DNA of 64,000 nucleotides from Fragum whitleyi (taxonomy: Eukaryota > Mollusca > Bivalvia > Cardiida > Cardiidae): positions 36,836,912 through 36,900,911 of the forward strand of contig OX411548.1 in NCBI GenBank assembly GCA_948146395.1, read 5' to 3'. Both the position numbers and the translations under genes were made by a program. The notes below the pieces were generated by a model that was not told the DNA's origin, did not search any database, and saw only the letters and a list, made by a program, of their open reading frames with translations. Numbering within the stretch: position 1 is the first letter of the stretch; every line of letters starts with the position of its first letter. Below, piece after piece: positions 36,155-46,582 of this stretch.

Positions 36155-36355
36155 CCCTTTGCTGTTAGGCCCTGCTTTTTACGTGCCTGTGATTTTAAGA
36201 TTGAGAAAACATTGTGAAAAAAGAAGAAATTTCTTCTTTTTCACACTATTTTCTACCCTACTGAATGGTTATTTTTCAAATTAAGTGCACTTTTAATTTT
36301 CGTCTGCTTAACCTTTGAATTTGGACAGTTCAAAATTTTGTAAAACAGGAAAAGG
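36155..36355 (+). mobile_element. piggyBac-type MITE, family PB, shortened centre
   Basis: TTAA 36151-36154 and 36356-36359; CCCTTTGCTG left, 'caggaaaagg' right. The usual central inverted pair is reduced to one 'agaagaaatttcttcttttt' palindrome, so part of the hairpin has been lost. Confidence 0.7.
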
Positions 36356-36719
36356 TTAAAGCCACCTAAAAAATATTTCTATTCAAAATAGATAGCAACA
36401 TAATTGTTTTATACCCATTGTAAAAGGATTGTAAAAAAATAAGAAGAAAAAACAACATGATGATTTTATCTTTCCTTCAGGAAGTCTGGCAATTTGTTTA
36501 TTAGTAATTTCCTAGTAAATTCTGTTTCTTTCAATAAGAACACTTTGTCTTGAATTAATGGAAACTGCTGTGTTAATGTAATTCCTGCAACTTTCTGCTA
36601 TCAAATACCTTTACATGATACAGCATTTAAACTGTTTCAGCTTACTAGCCCAATAATCAGATATGACATTTTAACAGCTTAACTACCATTACAAACATTA
36701 CGCAATTGCATAATAGAAA

Positions 36720-36965
36720 TAAATACTCTTCCAAAAAGATATCCTTGATGAATGATCATAACATCAAAACTACAGCTTATTCAAGCTGTAGTTACAATGT
36801 TTGATTATTCACCAAAACTCAAATCATAAATATGGGGAGCAGACGGAGGAAATCCATCTTTTGTCACAGTCCATGTATCACCTTTATCCTAAATATTCTT
36901 TGGTTGTCGCCTTCTGAGTTTGTATAAATTTCAAAATCCTAAATACCCCCATGATTTTGATTCAA
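36720..36965 (-). repeat. Repeat with 'acagcttattcaagctgt' hairpin (inverted copy)
   Basis: Hairpin 'acatcaaaactacagctt' / 'aagctgtagttacaatgttt' near 36762-36800, flank 'tccatcttttgtcacagtcc' and 'tttgtataaatttcaaaat'. Counterpart of 12290-12600 and 48490-48765. Confidence 0.55.
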
Positions 36966-37344
36966 GCTTTGTCGTTTGTACTCTATCTGAGTCTGTCACA
37001 TATTTTGGATACTTTAGATGCCACCATGCTTGAGATTAATTTTGTTTGGGATTGGAGTACGTTTCAAAAGTAAGTCTCTAAGGCAAATCTTAGAAAAGTT
37101 TTCTGTGCCCTCTAGATTTCTAGCTTTTAGCTTTGAAAACTTGCCTTGTAACATGTATTTCTTCAAAATGATTCAGACAGATTTATATAGATGAAAATAA
37201 TTCATGAGTTCTTTTCTGAAAAGGCCTTGTTGTTGACTCGATAACTCGAGGTCAAAAGTCCTGCTGGGTTACTCTTTATTAAAATTCGTAAAATGTATTT
37301 TAATACCTTAATATTAACCATGTATTCTCTGTTTCTTCTTACAG

Positions 37345-37593
37345 AACACTGTTATGTTGATCGTGGTCGCTGGTATAATGGTACCGTCAACGTAACAAGA
37401 TCCGGTAAACCGTGTCAACACTGGTCAGCGAAAGAGCCACAGAAACACAAACGACCGCCTGAGGTGTATAGAGAACTGGAAAACTCAGAGAATTATTGTC
37501 GAAATCCCGGCGGAGAGGAGGAGTCACCATGGTGCTATGTTTTGTCAAATAAGATTGGTGAACGCTGGGAACTATGTGATGTGCCAAAATGCT
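37345..37593 (+). CDS. MUSK: MuSK-like RTK, exon: complete kringle domain
   Basis: Acceptor 'ctctgtttcttcttacag', donor 'atgct|gtaagt'. Phase 1 in, phase 1 out, so the domain is an in-frame removable cassette. The frame completes a Glu and continues HCYVDRGRWYNGTVNVTRSG, with six kringle cysteines in HC, PCQHW, YCRNP, PWCY, LCD and KC. It holds the kringle signatures YCRNPGG and SPWCY. NGT and NVT are possible glycosylation sites. ROR proteins and fish, frog and bird MuSK have a kringle here, while mammalian MuSK has lost it. It is extracellular; a ligand role is not known from the sequence. Reading on past the donor reaches a stop within 30 bases. Confidence 0.92.
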
Positions 37594-37599
37594 GTAAGT

Positions 37600-38270
37600 C
37601 TGAGAATACATAAAACTTGGTCAGAATGTTAGTCTCGTCAAAAGGCTGAAGCATATTGAAATTGTGAACTATCAGTTAGAATAGGGGCCTTTATGTCTTC
37701 ATAATACTAAATAACTAAATAACACTCTAGAGGTTACAATTCTTGCACAATCTTCAAGAAGCATGGGCAGAATGTCTGTCTAGTTATAGGGATGAATCCT
37801 TTTTAATATTCCATTAGAAAACATAGGAAAAGGAGCCTCAATGACAATTTCGTTGTAATACCTTAGGCCATAAATGAAACTTAGTCAGTAAACTTGCCTG
37901 ATCACAAGGATGAACACTTTTGAAAATGGAACTTCCGTTGGAAAAGGATCTTGAATGACAATCTCTTTATTTTTATGCCCCCTTCATGAAATGGCTACAG
38001 GTATATAGAGTTATCCCTATCTCTTTGTGAGTGTGAACATAGTTGTGTGTGTGTGTGTGGCATCTAATTCTTGTCTTGAGGATAATTCTACATTTATGGA
38101 TGAAGATAAAAATAACTTTGTACAGTTGTTCTCCTTAGTGAGAACTAGTGTCATGTGAAGGGCTTTTCCAAGGTCAAGGTAAGAGCTGAAAGTCAAATGG
38201 GTCAAGGGTTAAATCACCTATTTGTAGGGGCATCTGTGTCTGTGACACATTTCTAGTAAATCTTTAAGTA
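37600..38270 (+). repeat. Degenerate tandem-core repeat
   Basis: 'aaacttggtcagaatgttag'-type units near 37615 and 37875 ('gaaacttagtcagtaaactt'), then 'tttttatgcccccttcatga', a (GT)n run at 38043-38059 and the right end 'taggggcatctgtgtctgtg' / 'acacatttctagt'. It begins within a few bases of the kringle exon donor. Confidence 0.45.
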
Positions 38271-38345
38271 ATATCTATTTCATTTTCAAATTTAGAATAT
38301 TAGTCTTCTTAAAAGTAGCACCTGTAGTACTCTTCTACCAGTAAT

Positions 38346-38443
38346 AAGTTACAATTCGAGGGCTCAGTGCAAGACTGTACTAAGTGTATATACAATGTAT
38401 ATACACTTAGTACACTCTTGTGCTAAACCCTTGAATTGTCTTA
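38346..38443. repeat. Hairpin with ~42-bp arms
   Basis: 'caattcgagggctcagtgca' pairs with 'tgtgctaaacccttgaattg', and 'gtactaagtgtatataca' with its complement at the centre. Confidence 0.75.
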
Positions 38444-38734
38444 TATACTGCTAGTGTGCATTTTATGACCTGTATCTCATTTATGAATTACATGAGCAAA
38501 ATAGGTTAATTTTGGCCCTCTTGTTTTCTATGCCACATAAGTCCAAAGATTGATTACCTAGTGTGAATAGAAATTGAGGCTTGACTATGTAATTGAAAGA
38601 AGTTGAAGATGAAAACTTCAAAAATATATAAAACATTGTACTTTAACTTTGAAAATAGACATCTTTCTACATAGAAGTATTGTGCAAAGATAAGAAACTG
38701 CAGGCAATTTTCTCATATTCCATTTTAGGTTAGT

Positions 38735-40120
38735 TTTTATTATACCCCACCGGAGGCGGACGTATATTGGCGTCATCTTCTCCTTCTGTCCGTCCATCCG
38801 TCCGTCCGTCCGTCCGTCCACTTTTCTTGTCAAGCAACTCCTCCTAAACTTCTGGCTGGATCTTCTTGAAACTTGGTCAATGTTATCACCTCAATTGGTA
38901 GATTTGCATGAAGGAATGATTTTACAGTTCGTTGATTTTTACCTGAGTTATGCCCCTTGATAACTTAGTCTATGGGTCCACTTTTCTTGTCAACGCAACT
39001 CCTCCTAAGTTTCTGGCTGGATCTTCTTGAAACTTGGTCAATGTAATCACCTCAATTGGTAGATGTGCATGAAGGAATGATTTTATGGTTTGTTGATTTT
39101 TGCCTGAGTTATGCCCCTTGATAACTTAGTCTCTGGGTCCACTTTTCTTGTCAACGCAACTCCTCCTAAGTTTCTGGCTGGATCTTCTTGAAACTTGGTC
39201 AATGTTATCACCTTAATTGGTAGATGTGCATGAAGGAATGATTTTATGGTTTGTTGATTTTTGCCTGAGTTATGCCCCTTGATAACTTAGTCTCTGGGTC
39301 CACTTTTCTTGTCAACGCAACTCCTCCTAAGTTTCTGGCTGGATCTTCTTGAAACTTGGTCAATGTAATCACCTCAATTGGTAGATGTGCATGAAGGAAT
39401 GATTTTATGGTTCGTTGATTTTTTGCCTGAGTTATGCCCCTTGATAACTTAGTCTCTGGGTCCACTTTTCTTGTCAACGCAACTCCTCCTAAGTTTCTGG
39501 CTGGATCATCTTGAAACTTGGTCAATGTTATCACCTCAATTGGTAGATGTGCATGAAAGAAGGATTTTATGGTTCGTTGATTTTTGCCTGAGTTATGCCC
39601 CTTAAAAACTTAGTCTCTTGGGCTTATTGCCTCAGTTATGCCCCCTTAAAATTTAGTCTCTGGGGCTTATTGAAATTTCAGCCTTGTGAATGCAACTCTT
39701 CCTAAGTTTCTGGCTGGATCTAAATGAAACTTGGTGGATGTTATAACCGAAATTGGTAGATGAGCATGAAGTAAGGATTTTATGGTTCATTAATTTTACC
39801 CTTAATTATGCTCCCTTAAAACTTAGTAGCTAGGGCTTATTGAAATTGCAGCCTTTTGAACACAACTCCTCCTTACTTTTTTGTCTTTATTTAAATGAAA
39901 CCTGGTCAATGTCATCACCATTATTTGTAGATGTACATGGATCAAGGATTTTATGGCTCATTTATTTCCCTGAATTATACCCTCTTAAAACTTAGTGCCT
40001 GGGGCTTATTGAAATTGCAGCCTTGTGAAGGCAACTCCTCCAAACTTTTTGTCTTGATTTAAATGAAACTTGGTCATTTTCAATTTGGTTCTGTTAAAAT
40101 AAGTAGTGTCTACAATTATT
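38735..40120 (+). repeat. Pearl-like element with five near-identical 161-bp units
   Basis: Left end 'ttataccccaccggaggcgg', (GTCC)n run 38797-38820, five units starting near 38830, 38992, 39153, 39314 and 39475 that differ at few positions, then about three diverged ~170-bp units ('ttgaaattgcagccttgtga'). Minus-strand frames here show repeated peptide because of the units and are not a gene. Confidence 0.8.
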
Positions 40121-40124
40121 TTTC

Positions 40125-40367
40125 GTGAAACAGCAGCAAAGTGGCGGCGTATTTTGTGACGATGGCACTCTTGTTACTAATCTATATTATCTCGATTGCG
40201 ACGAAAACCTTAGCTTATGGAATCGCTCTCGATCACTCAATCCTGATGTTTTCACGTCCCTGAGAGAGAGGCAGTGGTTTAAACCCACTGCTACCCAATT
40301 TTACAGCTGGGTGAACTGGGGCTGGCTATTAAGTGTTTTGCCCATAAACACACCTGGTCCATTTTGA
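40125..40367 (+). other. ORF of unknown identity in the last intron
   Basis: An 80-codon frame of more balanced composition than its surroundings, with the inverted-looking 'aacccactgctacccaattt' / 'tacagctgggtgaactgggg' stretch. No domain recognised and no splice sites in frame with the neighbouring exons. It could be part of another repeat. Confidence 0.2.
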
Positions 40368-41478
40368 TTTCTCAGTTACTCTCTTTACATGCAGTAATGA
40401 TGAATTAAAGATTAAAAAGTATTAACTATTGCATTTCAGTTGCTCATAAATATTGAATTTACTATTCACAATAAAGTATCAAGAAAGTGTGTTGATTGTC
40501 ATGAACCTCACTAACTTCATAAATGCTTTAACGTTGATTGATGTGTGGAAGCACAATTATTTTAGTCTGCATGTTACCCATCAGTGTTATCTGACATGCA
40601 CTGATACAAGCCTAATTTACATATCAGCAGCCACTGTCTTTCATTCATTTACTACTGTTTGGCACAAAGAAGAAAAGTCTGCTTTCCTGTAAATTATTGT
40701 AGGTAATTAATTTATCAAGTTTTTACTTAGACAACAAAAAACAAAATTAACATCATTTATCATTTAAAGATGGAAAATACAACTAATAAAATTTCACCAA
40801 TACATTCTATAGTCAAGGTATAGCAATCAGCTTGGACCAGAGGGGGTTCAGGGGTGTGGGTGAGATTTCTTACGACCCATATGTTAATAGGCAGTAACAA
40901 CTGTTTTGCACTGTGCCATTAATATGTCTTCTTATTTTTCAAACACATATTTGAAAATGAAGAGGACATGATTTGATTGCAATTCCTTGACAAAGGAAAG
41001 TCTTTTATGCTATTCAAAGAAGTTTTAGAAATGATAGCTTATGAATGAAATTTTAGTCTGATCAGAGTCTTTGTCTTCTTTCTTACAAAAAAGATCTAAA
41101 GATAATCATGGGATATTCTTATTGCATTATCCAGCTACCCTAAGGATACTCAGTCTTTGAGTTTTATGCACATGTAAAATAATTGGAAATGTCATGCACA
41201 GGCTTTGATATTTATTTTGAAAATAGGTTTTGAAAGAAATTTAGTAGAAATCTGGTAACAGGAATAATGCTAGTTAAAATTTTTATTTCTCAATTAAACC
41301 CTGTGATGTGTGTTTTTGTTGGAATGATCTTGATGAGATGATTCTATTTAATACCCACAACATAGGTAATGTGCAAGTATTTTTGTAATTTCTTGAATCT
41401 TCAACTGAAAAAATACCCCATGTAGCTCTGTGTAGAACATATATTAGAGAATATCAATGTCTTGTTTCTGTCTTACAG
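40368..41478. other. Intron tract ending in acceptor of the kinase exon
   Basis: AT-rich. Half of an 'acagttgtaactgcc' hairpin lies near 40890-40915, and a degraded GAGCC-like MITE near 40990-41205 ('attggaaatgtcatgcacag'). Ends with the acceptor 'cttgtttctgtcttacag'. Confidence 0.4.
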
Positions 41479-42677
41479 ATGAAGAATCCATGACATCTGA
41501 CCTTGAAGATGAGGGTACCAGTATTTTAGGTTGGCCGATGTTATTAATTGTTGCGATCATAAGTTCTGTCAGCGTACTAGTGATCGGTGTTGTTTCAGTA
41601 TTGTGCTACCATATCATCGTTCAAAAACGTCGTGCCTTTCAGTATAAAAATACACCACAGGACGATCTGGAGATCGACATACAAAAACTGCCAGCGAACA
41701 TGTCATATCATTGTGTAGAGGAACCTATACGATTAAATCCAAAGTTAGAAGCATATGAATATCCAAGAAATGACATTGTGTATATAAGGGATATAGGTCA
41801 AGGTGCTTTTGGACGTGTTTTTAAAGCAAAAGCTCCAAACTTGTCAAAGTCAGGAGAGGAGACTTTTATTGCTGTTAAAATGTTAAAAGAAGATGCATCT
41901 GATGATCTTCAAGCTGACTTTGAAAGAGAGGCTTCTCTCATGGCGGAATTCAATCATCCAAATATTGTGAAATTCTTAGGGGTGTGTGCAATAGGCAAGC
42001 CAATGTGTTTATTGTTTGAATACATGGATAAAGGAGATTTAAGTGATTATCTACGAATGTGTAGTCCAGATCAGTATATCATAAGAAAACGAACTCATGA
42101 CTTATTTAATAAGGATATTTCAATGTCTGGCACAATCGACCAATTAAATATAGCGTGCCAAATATCTGCAGGGATGGTATATCTCTCGGAGAAAAACTAT
42201 GTACATCGCGATTTAGCGACTCGAAACTGTTTAGTGTGTGATAATCTCATTGTTAAAATCTCAGATTTTGGTCTCGCCAGAAGTATTCATAGACTTGACT
42301 ATTATAAAGGTAGCGATAATGACGCTATACCGATTCGATGGATGCCTTTAGAAGCTATTTTGTATAACAAATTTTCAGTTGAATCGGATGTATGGTCCTT
42401 TGGGGTAATTTTATGGGAAATATTTTCATATGCCCTTCAACCATATTATGGAATGACACATGAAGAAGTGGTAGAGTTCCTAAAAGACGGCAGGAATTTA
42501 GTATGTCCAGAAAATACCCCTCAACAAGTGTACGATTTAATGTTAAAATGTTGGACAAGGAAAGCCTCACATCGACCTAAGTTCCCTACCATTCACAAAA
42601 TTATATCTGCTCTATATGAGGAGATGGTCAAAACTCATGACAAAGATTTGAAAGAAGGAAAATATATCACTGTATGA
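41479..42677 (+). CDS. MUSK: MuSK-like RTK, terminal exon: TM, juxtamembrane, kinase, stop
   Basis: Phase-1 entry after acceptor AG 41477-41478; stop 42675-42677. Order: short extracellular stalk; TM helix [20 protein letters not shown] (about 41529-41612); basic QKRR stop-transfer; juxtamembrane NMSY (41697-41708) and [13 protein letters not shown]; kinase with GQGAFGRV (41796-41819), VAIK-type lysine IAVK (41877-41879), HRDLATRNC (Asp 42210-42212), DFG (42264-42272), activation-loop DYYK (YY 42300-42305), [24 protein letters not shown] and [11 protein letters not shown]. All catalytic residues are present, so it should be active. HRD and DFG separate it from ROR (HKD, DLG). The first activation-loop tyrosine of MuSK is His here. 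The C-terminus is ITV. The whole intracellular part is in one exon. No confident poly(A) signal was chosen; AATAAA occurs at 43809. Confidence 0.95.
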
Positions 42678-42720
42678 CAACATTTTACAAAAATTAACTC
42701 TTACAGTCTTAGTTGACAAT

Positions 42721-42800
42721 TTTGATGGCTCAGTGCAAAACAGTTGTAACTGCCTATGAATATAAGGCAGTTACAACTGTTTCATGCTGACCCATTCAAT
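42721..42800. repeat. Hairpin repeat 'acagttgtaactgcc' in the likely 3' UTR (copy 1)
   Basis: Arms 'ggctcagtgcaaaacagttg' and its near complement, centre 'cctatgaatataagg'. About 45 bases after the kinase stop codon, so likely transcribed. Copies at 52620 and 53003. Confidence 0.75.
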
Positions 42801-43325
42801 TTCTGATATTTAAAAGAAATTTAGACTTGTCAAAGTTACAAGAAGACTGTTTTAGACAGTCTCCAATTAATTCTTAAAATTGAACCCTTGTCTGAGGAAA
42901 TGCTGTAGTTTGAGAACTGTATAACAGTTCTTTATTTATAAAATCAATAAGATAATAGCTGTTTAAAGGAAGTTGAGGGTTTAATCAGGGACTCCAAAGT
43001 AAAAACAAGGACATTCATGATCATAATTACAAAGTCCTTTGAACCCCCATTTGGTGATATCAGACCAAAAATTTGTAAGAGTTTCCTGGTGACCATAAGC
43101 TCTTTTCAAAGTTGTATAGAATTAAAGGATTGAATTTAAGTTACTGATCCTGTGGGTCAATATTTCTTTGAGAAAAATGAATTTGTGAACATTTCTTGTG
43201 TAGAAGGGAGAGTCCAGTAATGTAGACCAAAGATAAGCCTGCACTTACATGTATATGCAAGCTAACCTTTTCTTACTGCTTTAAAAAGTAGAAAATTTTC
43301 TGTCCAGCGTGAGAGGGGATAAAGG
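42801..43325. other. 3' flank or UTR tract
   Basis: Mostly unique. One eroded copy of the 'agcctgca..tgcaagct' hairpin core at 43229-43270. Confidence 0.4.
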
Positions 43326-43590
43326 AATTGTGACCCGTCACGCGAAAAGGGACCATCAGGGTAGTGCGTAAAGTGTTAACCCTAGTCAGACTGCGCAGTT
43401 TGCACAGACTGACTAGGATCGCAACTTTTCGTACTGAATTTTTCTGAATCTAGAATGATCAATTTACCTTCCTGTGAAAGAATTTTGAAATGCGACCTCG
43501 GGTTGATATATGCTGGACCCAATCTCTTTTTCAAATATTTATTTTACAGAGTTCCCAGATGGTCCCTTTTTGCATGACGGGTCACAATTG
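43326..43590. mobile_element. MITE with GTGACCCGTCACGCGAAAAGG ends (copy 1)
   Basis: Left 'attgtgacccgtcacgcgaa' and right 'tgcatgacgggtcacaatt' form a ~32-bp terminal inverted repeat with 'aagggaccatc' inside. Centre has 'cctagtcagactgcgcagtt' / 'tgcacagactgactagg'. Copy at 51193, with the core in the other orientation. Confidence 0.75.
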
Positions 43591-43970
43591 TAAAAGCCCT
43601 AATGCAACAGGAGGGTTAGATTAGATTCATCACATTTCTTGTACAAGTGGGTGGGGGTTTATATCAGGCTGCAGATTTTAAAATGTGGAAAAATGGCTCA
43701 AAATCCCAAATATTAATGATTTACTATGATTTATGAATGAATACAATTAATTTATTATTTTGTTGGAGTGAGAATTTTTTTACTTTTTGCATAAGTTAGG
43801 CTCAGTACAATAAAAAAAAACTTAAGATAAGTTTTCAGCTTTTAATTTTTTTCAGCTATGAATTAAAGAAAAAGCTTAAGATTTGGTTGGGGAAAAGTGG
43901 TATTGACTCTCCTTTGAAATAATTGTTGCATTAATTTGAAAGGGCTGGGGTTTATAAGAGGTTTCAAGTA
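43591..43970. other. Unique AT-rich tract
   Basis: Nothing recognised except AATAAA at 43809-43814. Confidence 0.35.
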
Positions 43971-44298
43971 CAGTAAAACTTGGGTTAAGCGACCATTAAA
44001 ATGTGGTCACTTATGGAAATTGTGGCTTAATACAATGATAAAAAAGACATGTTTCTTTTTATAGCATATAAAGATTTCAACAATTCTGACTGAATCCCAG
44101 GATATTGGAACCCATTAGAATCGTCTCAATCAGACGATTTTAACGAGTTCTAACGTCATAAGATTCAATGATAAATATTTGTTCTCTAAAGAAAGTCAAC
44201 TTTTTCAAAAATTTTACTTACGGCCAAGGGACTTTTTACAATGGTCACTTAATAAAGTGGCCGCTTAATACACATGGGCGCTTGAGCAAGATTGACTG
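43971..44298. mobile_element. Tc1/mariner-like MITE, TA-flanked
   Basis: CAGTAAAACTTGGGTTAAGC at the left and the complement of CAGTCAATCTTGCTCAAGC at the right, TA at 43969-43970 and 44299-44300. Both ends carry 'ggtcacttaa/t'-like subterminal repeats. Contains 'attagaatcgtctcaatcag' plus 'acgatt' (44117-44142), a relic of the CP-MITE centre. 328 bp. Confidence 0.8.
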
Positions 44299-44664
44299 TA
44301 TCTTGCAAAAAAAAGTCATTTTTGACGGTCAAAAAAGGGGGTGGGGTATTATAAGAGCATGGGGTTATATTAAAATTTCTACTGTATTTAGCATGACACA
44401 TAATCTCAATTATCACTGTATACTGTTATTCATTTACATTTTAAGACCAAAATGAGACTCTTATCATCTCATTAACTTCTCACCAAGTTCTATTTAAAGC
44501 ATTTATTGTGTAAGTTGTATGAATTTTATCTTTTTCTATTTCTTGTTACAAAAAATTAGTTTGTTTAATCACCAGATCTTCTCAAAATGCCAAAATAAAA
44601 TTTACCTGTTAGCACAAACTGTGCATTGCTTGACATTGATTTCCAAAAAAATAAAATCTATATA

Positions 44665-45785
44665 CAGTGGTCTCGCGTTACCTCGAGAGGGCGAAAACTC
44701 GAATTCATGCGAAAGCTCGAGCTCGCCCTCCGGTCCCGACGCGACTTACTCTATTTTCATGTTGGTTATTACTGCACTTACTCGAACCCGCAATTGCTCC
44801 AGCAGCAATCTCAGTCCCGTGGTCAAATTTTACTGCATTCACTCGAGCAGAGGGGTTCGCACCTATCTGACATCCATTGTTTTGCATCAAAATTAACTTA
44901 TTTGTCATTTCGGCCCATCGTCAAGAATACCTTTAGGCCTTTTTCATGGGGTTTCGGTAAGTCAGACGACTTGTTTTCACACCTCTTTGTATGCCACACT
45001 TATTCAGTTTAAGGGTGTAAATGACGGGAATGAAAATTATTTTGAGACTTTGAAATAACAATAACACAAATAGGCATTTTTGTCTTATTAATGCTCATCA
45101 TCAATTTGAAAGTCATTCGAAAATCATCCTCGTAATTAATTTAGCAAATCATTCACCTTCACAACGAGAGATATTGAAGATTGCCTACCGGAACATCATA
45201 ACTACACTTTTTCAGCTGTAGTTTCAATGTTTCTGTCATCAATCGCTAGTGTTCGGCACAAAAACGTTGTTAGAGAAAATAGCATTGATTTTTAATTGTC
45301 TTGAAGAAAGTTAGCTCCAAAGAAAACATTGTGAGAAAAGAAGGATTTGCTTGCAACCTCACCTATCTTCTGACTGATAAAACGTCTAAAATGTTGTCAT
45401 TAAGAAACGAGAGCTACGAAAATATTGTAAGGAAGAAAGAATATTCATGATATAATGCCTCTCATAAAGATTGCTAAATGTACAGAGAACAGACACCACT
45501 TACAATGACGCCGACGCCTTAATCGACTTTTTTTCTGTTTTCAACGCTGACAATTCGACCAAATTAACAAATCGTTTTATATGATAAAATCATTGATACT
45601 ATTCTCCCGGAGTACTTCACATAGGTACTGCATATGTTGTAGACAAAATATGCAAAGGCAAGTTTAAAATGCAGTGAAACGTATTCATAGATGACAATTT
45701 TGCGTACTGGCATTAACTCGAATCATGCGATGACTCGAGCAAATTGGTCGGTCCCGCGTGTGTTCGAGGTATCGCGAGACCACTG
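44665..45785. mobile_element. pogo/Tc1-like non-autonomous element, 1,121 bp
   Basis: Terminal inverted repeats of 22 bp with one mismatch, CAGTGGTCTCGCGTTACCTC and CAGTGGTCTCGCGATACCTC plus GA, flanked by TA (44663-44664, 45786-45787). The interior has 'actcgaa' and 'ctcgag' repeats near both ends and a fragment of the 'acagct..agctgt' hairpin family near 45200-45240. Three overlapping ~65-128-codon frames lack a DDE signature. Confidence 0.85.
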
Positions 45786-46352
45786 TATTATTTTCTTTGA
45801 ATGGAATGGGGATACTTGCAAATAAAAATTTGATTGCCTTAAAAAACCTGGCTTAATATCATGCTATGATTAAGTCAACTGGGACTCGGCACATAATAAA
45901 TAATTTAGCCTTAAATATTGACTTGACAAAAAATAAATCATGACTTGTGCTGAGACTCTGTACAAAATAATCTTGCCTTGAGAATTGATTTCAGAGAAAC
46001 AAGATATTATGTTTGACTGTTGTTTTTTTTCTCCGCAACTGAACTGACATGTTTCAGAAACAGTAGCTAGATTCAATATGGAATTCTGTAGTTAAATCAA
46101 TATTTAAGACAGCACTTATGACTAGAAGCTTCTTCTTTTCCCATAATGTTTTCATGGTTCAAATCACAGAATTTGGGAAATAAGTGACTGTAAAGGGATA
46201 TATACAGTAACTATTTTTCTCTAAGCGTTGAAAACCTCTTTTGCTTTTCAATTTATATTTTTGCTAGGACCACCATTATACTTTGTATATATTCCAATAG
46301 TGGACCACCATTACAAACCCTTTACCAAACTTAAGAATTAAATGTTACATTT
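45786..46352. other. AT-rich flank tract
   Basis: Nothing recognised. Confidence 0.35.
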
Positions 46353-46582
46353 TAGCCTGTGTAAGATTTTCCAACAATTTCAAATGTACGCTAAGAAAAG
46401 ACTGACCAGCCTTTGCATTAGCACAGTCTGGTCAGTCTTCACTATGCACTTAGTAGATAGAAAAGGTCTCAAAGTAGCTATAGACCATCAGGTAACTTTA
46501 TTACAGTATGTGGCTGTCTATGCTGCTCAATGTTTACACCTCACTAACATTTTAAATTGTTGGAAATATCACCCACAGGCTC
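46353..46582 (+). mobile_element. GAGCC-type MITE (copy 2)
   Basis: Ends 'agcctgtgtaagattttcca' and 'tggaaatatcacccacaggc'. Core 'gaccagcctttgcattagca' / 'cagtctggtc', then 'atagaccatcaggtaacttt' and 'gtggctgtctatgctgctca'. Confidence 0.7.

Larger units (their letters stand above)
13352..42677 (+). other. MUSK: Gene locus: MuSK-like receptor tyrosine kinase, 3' part (four exons)
   Basis: Span of the recognised part of one gene: CRD exon 1 (13352-13615), CRD exon 2 (34018-34193), kringle exon (37345-37593) and TM/kinase/stop exon (41479-42677). Junction phases are 2, 1 and 1, and every join keeps the frame, coding 628 residues plus stop. Vertebrate MuSK has signal peptide, three Ig domains, CRD, in some lineages a kringle, then TM and kinase. 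Here CRD, kringle, TM and kinase are present, and the N-terminal exons are presumed to lie before the window. In vertebrates MuSK organises the neuromuscular synapse with LRP4, agrin and Dok-7, and its CRD binds Wnt ligands. The invertebrate role is inference. No promoter was seen. Confidence 0.8.

Noticed and set aside
39244..39534. Minus-strand ORF with a repeated peptide
   Set aside because: The peptide repeat is caused by the 161-bp tandem units; no start, splice or domain support.
44519..45012. Overlapping 65-128-codon ORFs
   Set aside because: They fall in or across the end of the pogo-like element and show no transposase motif.
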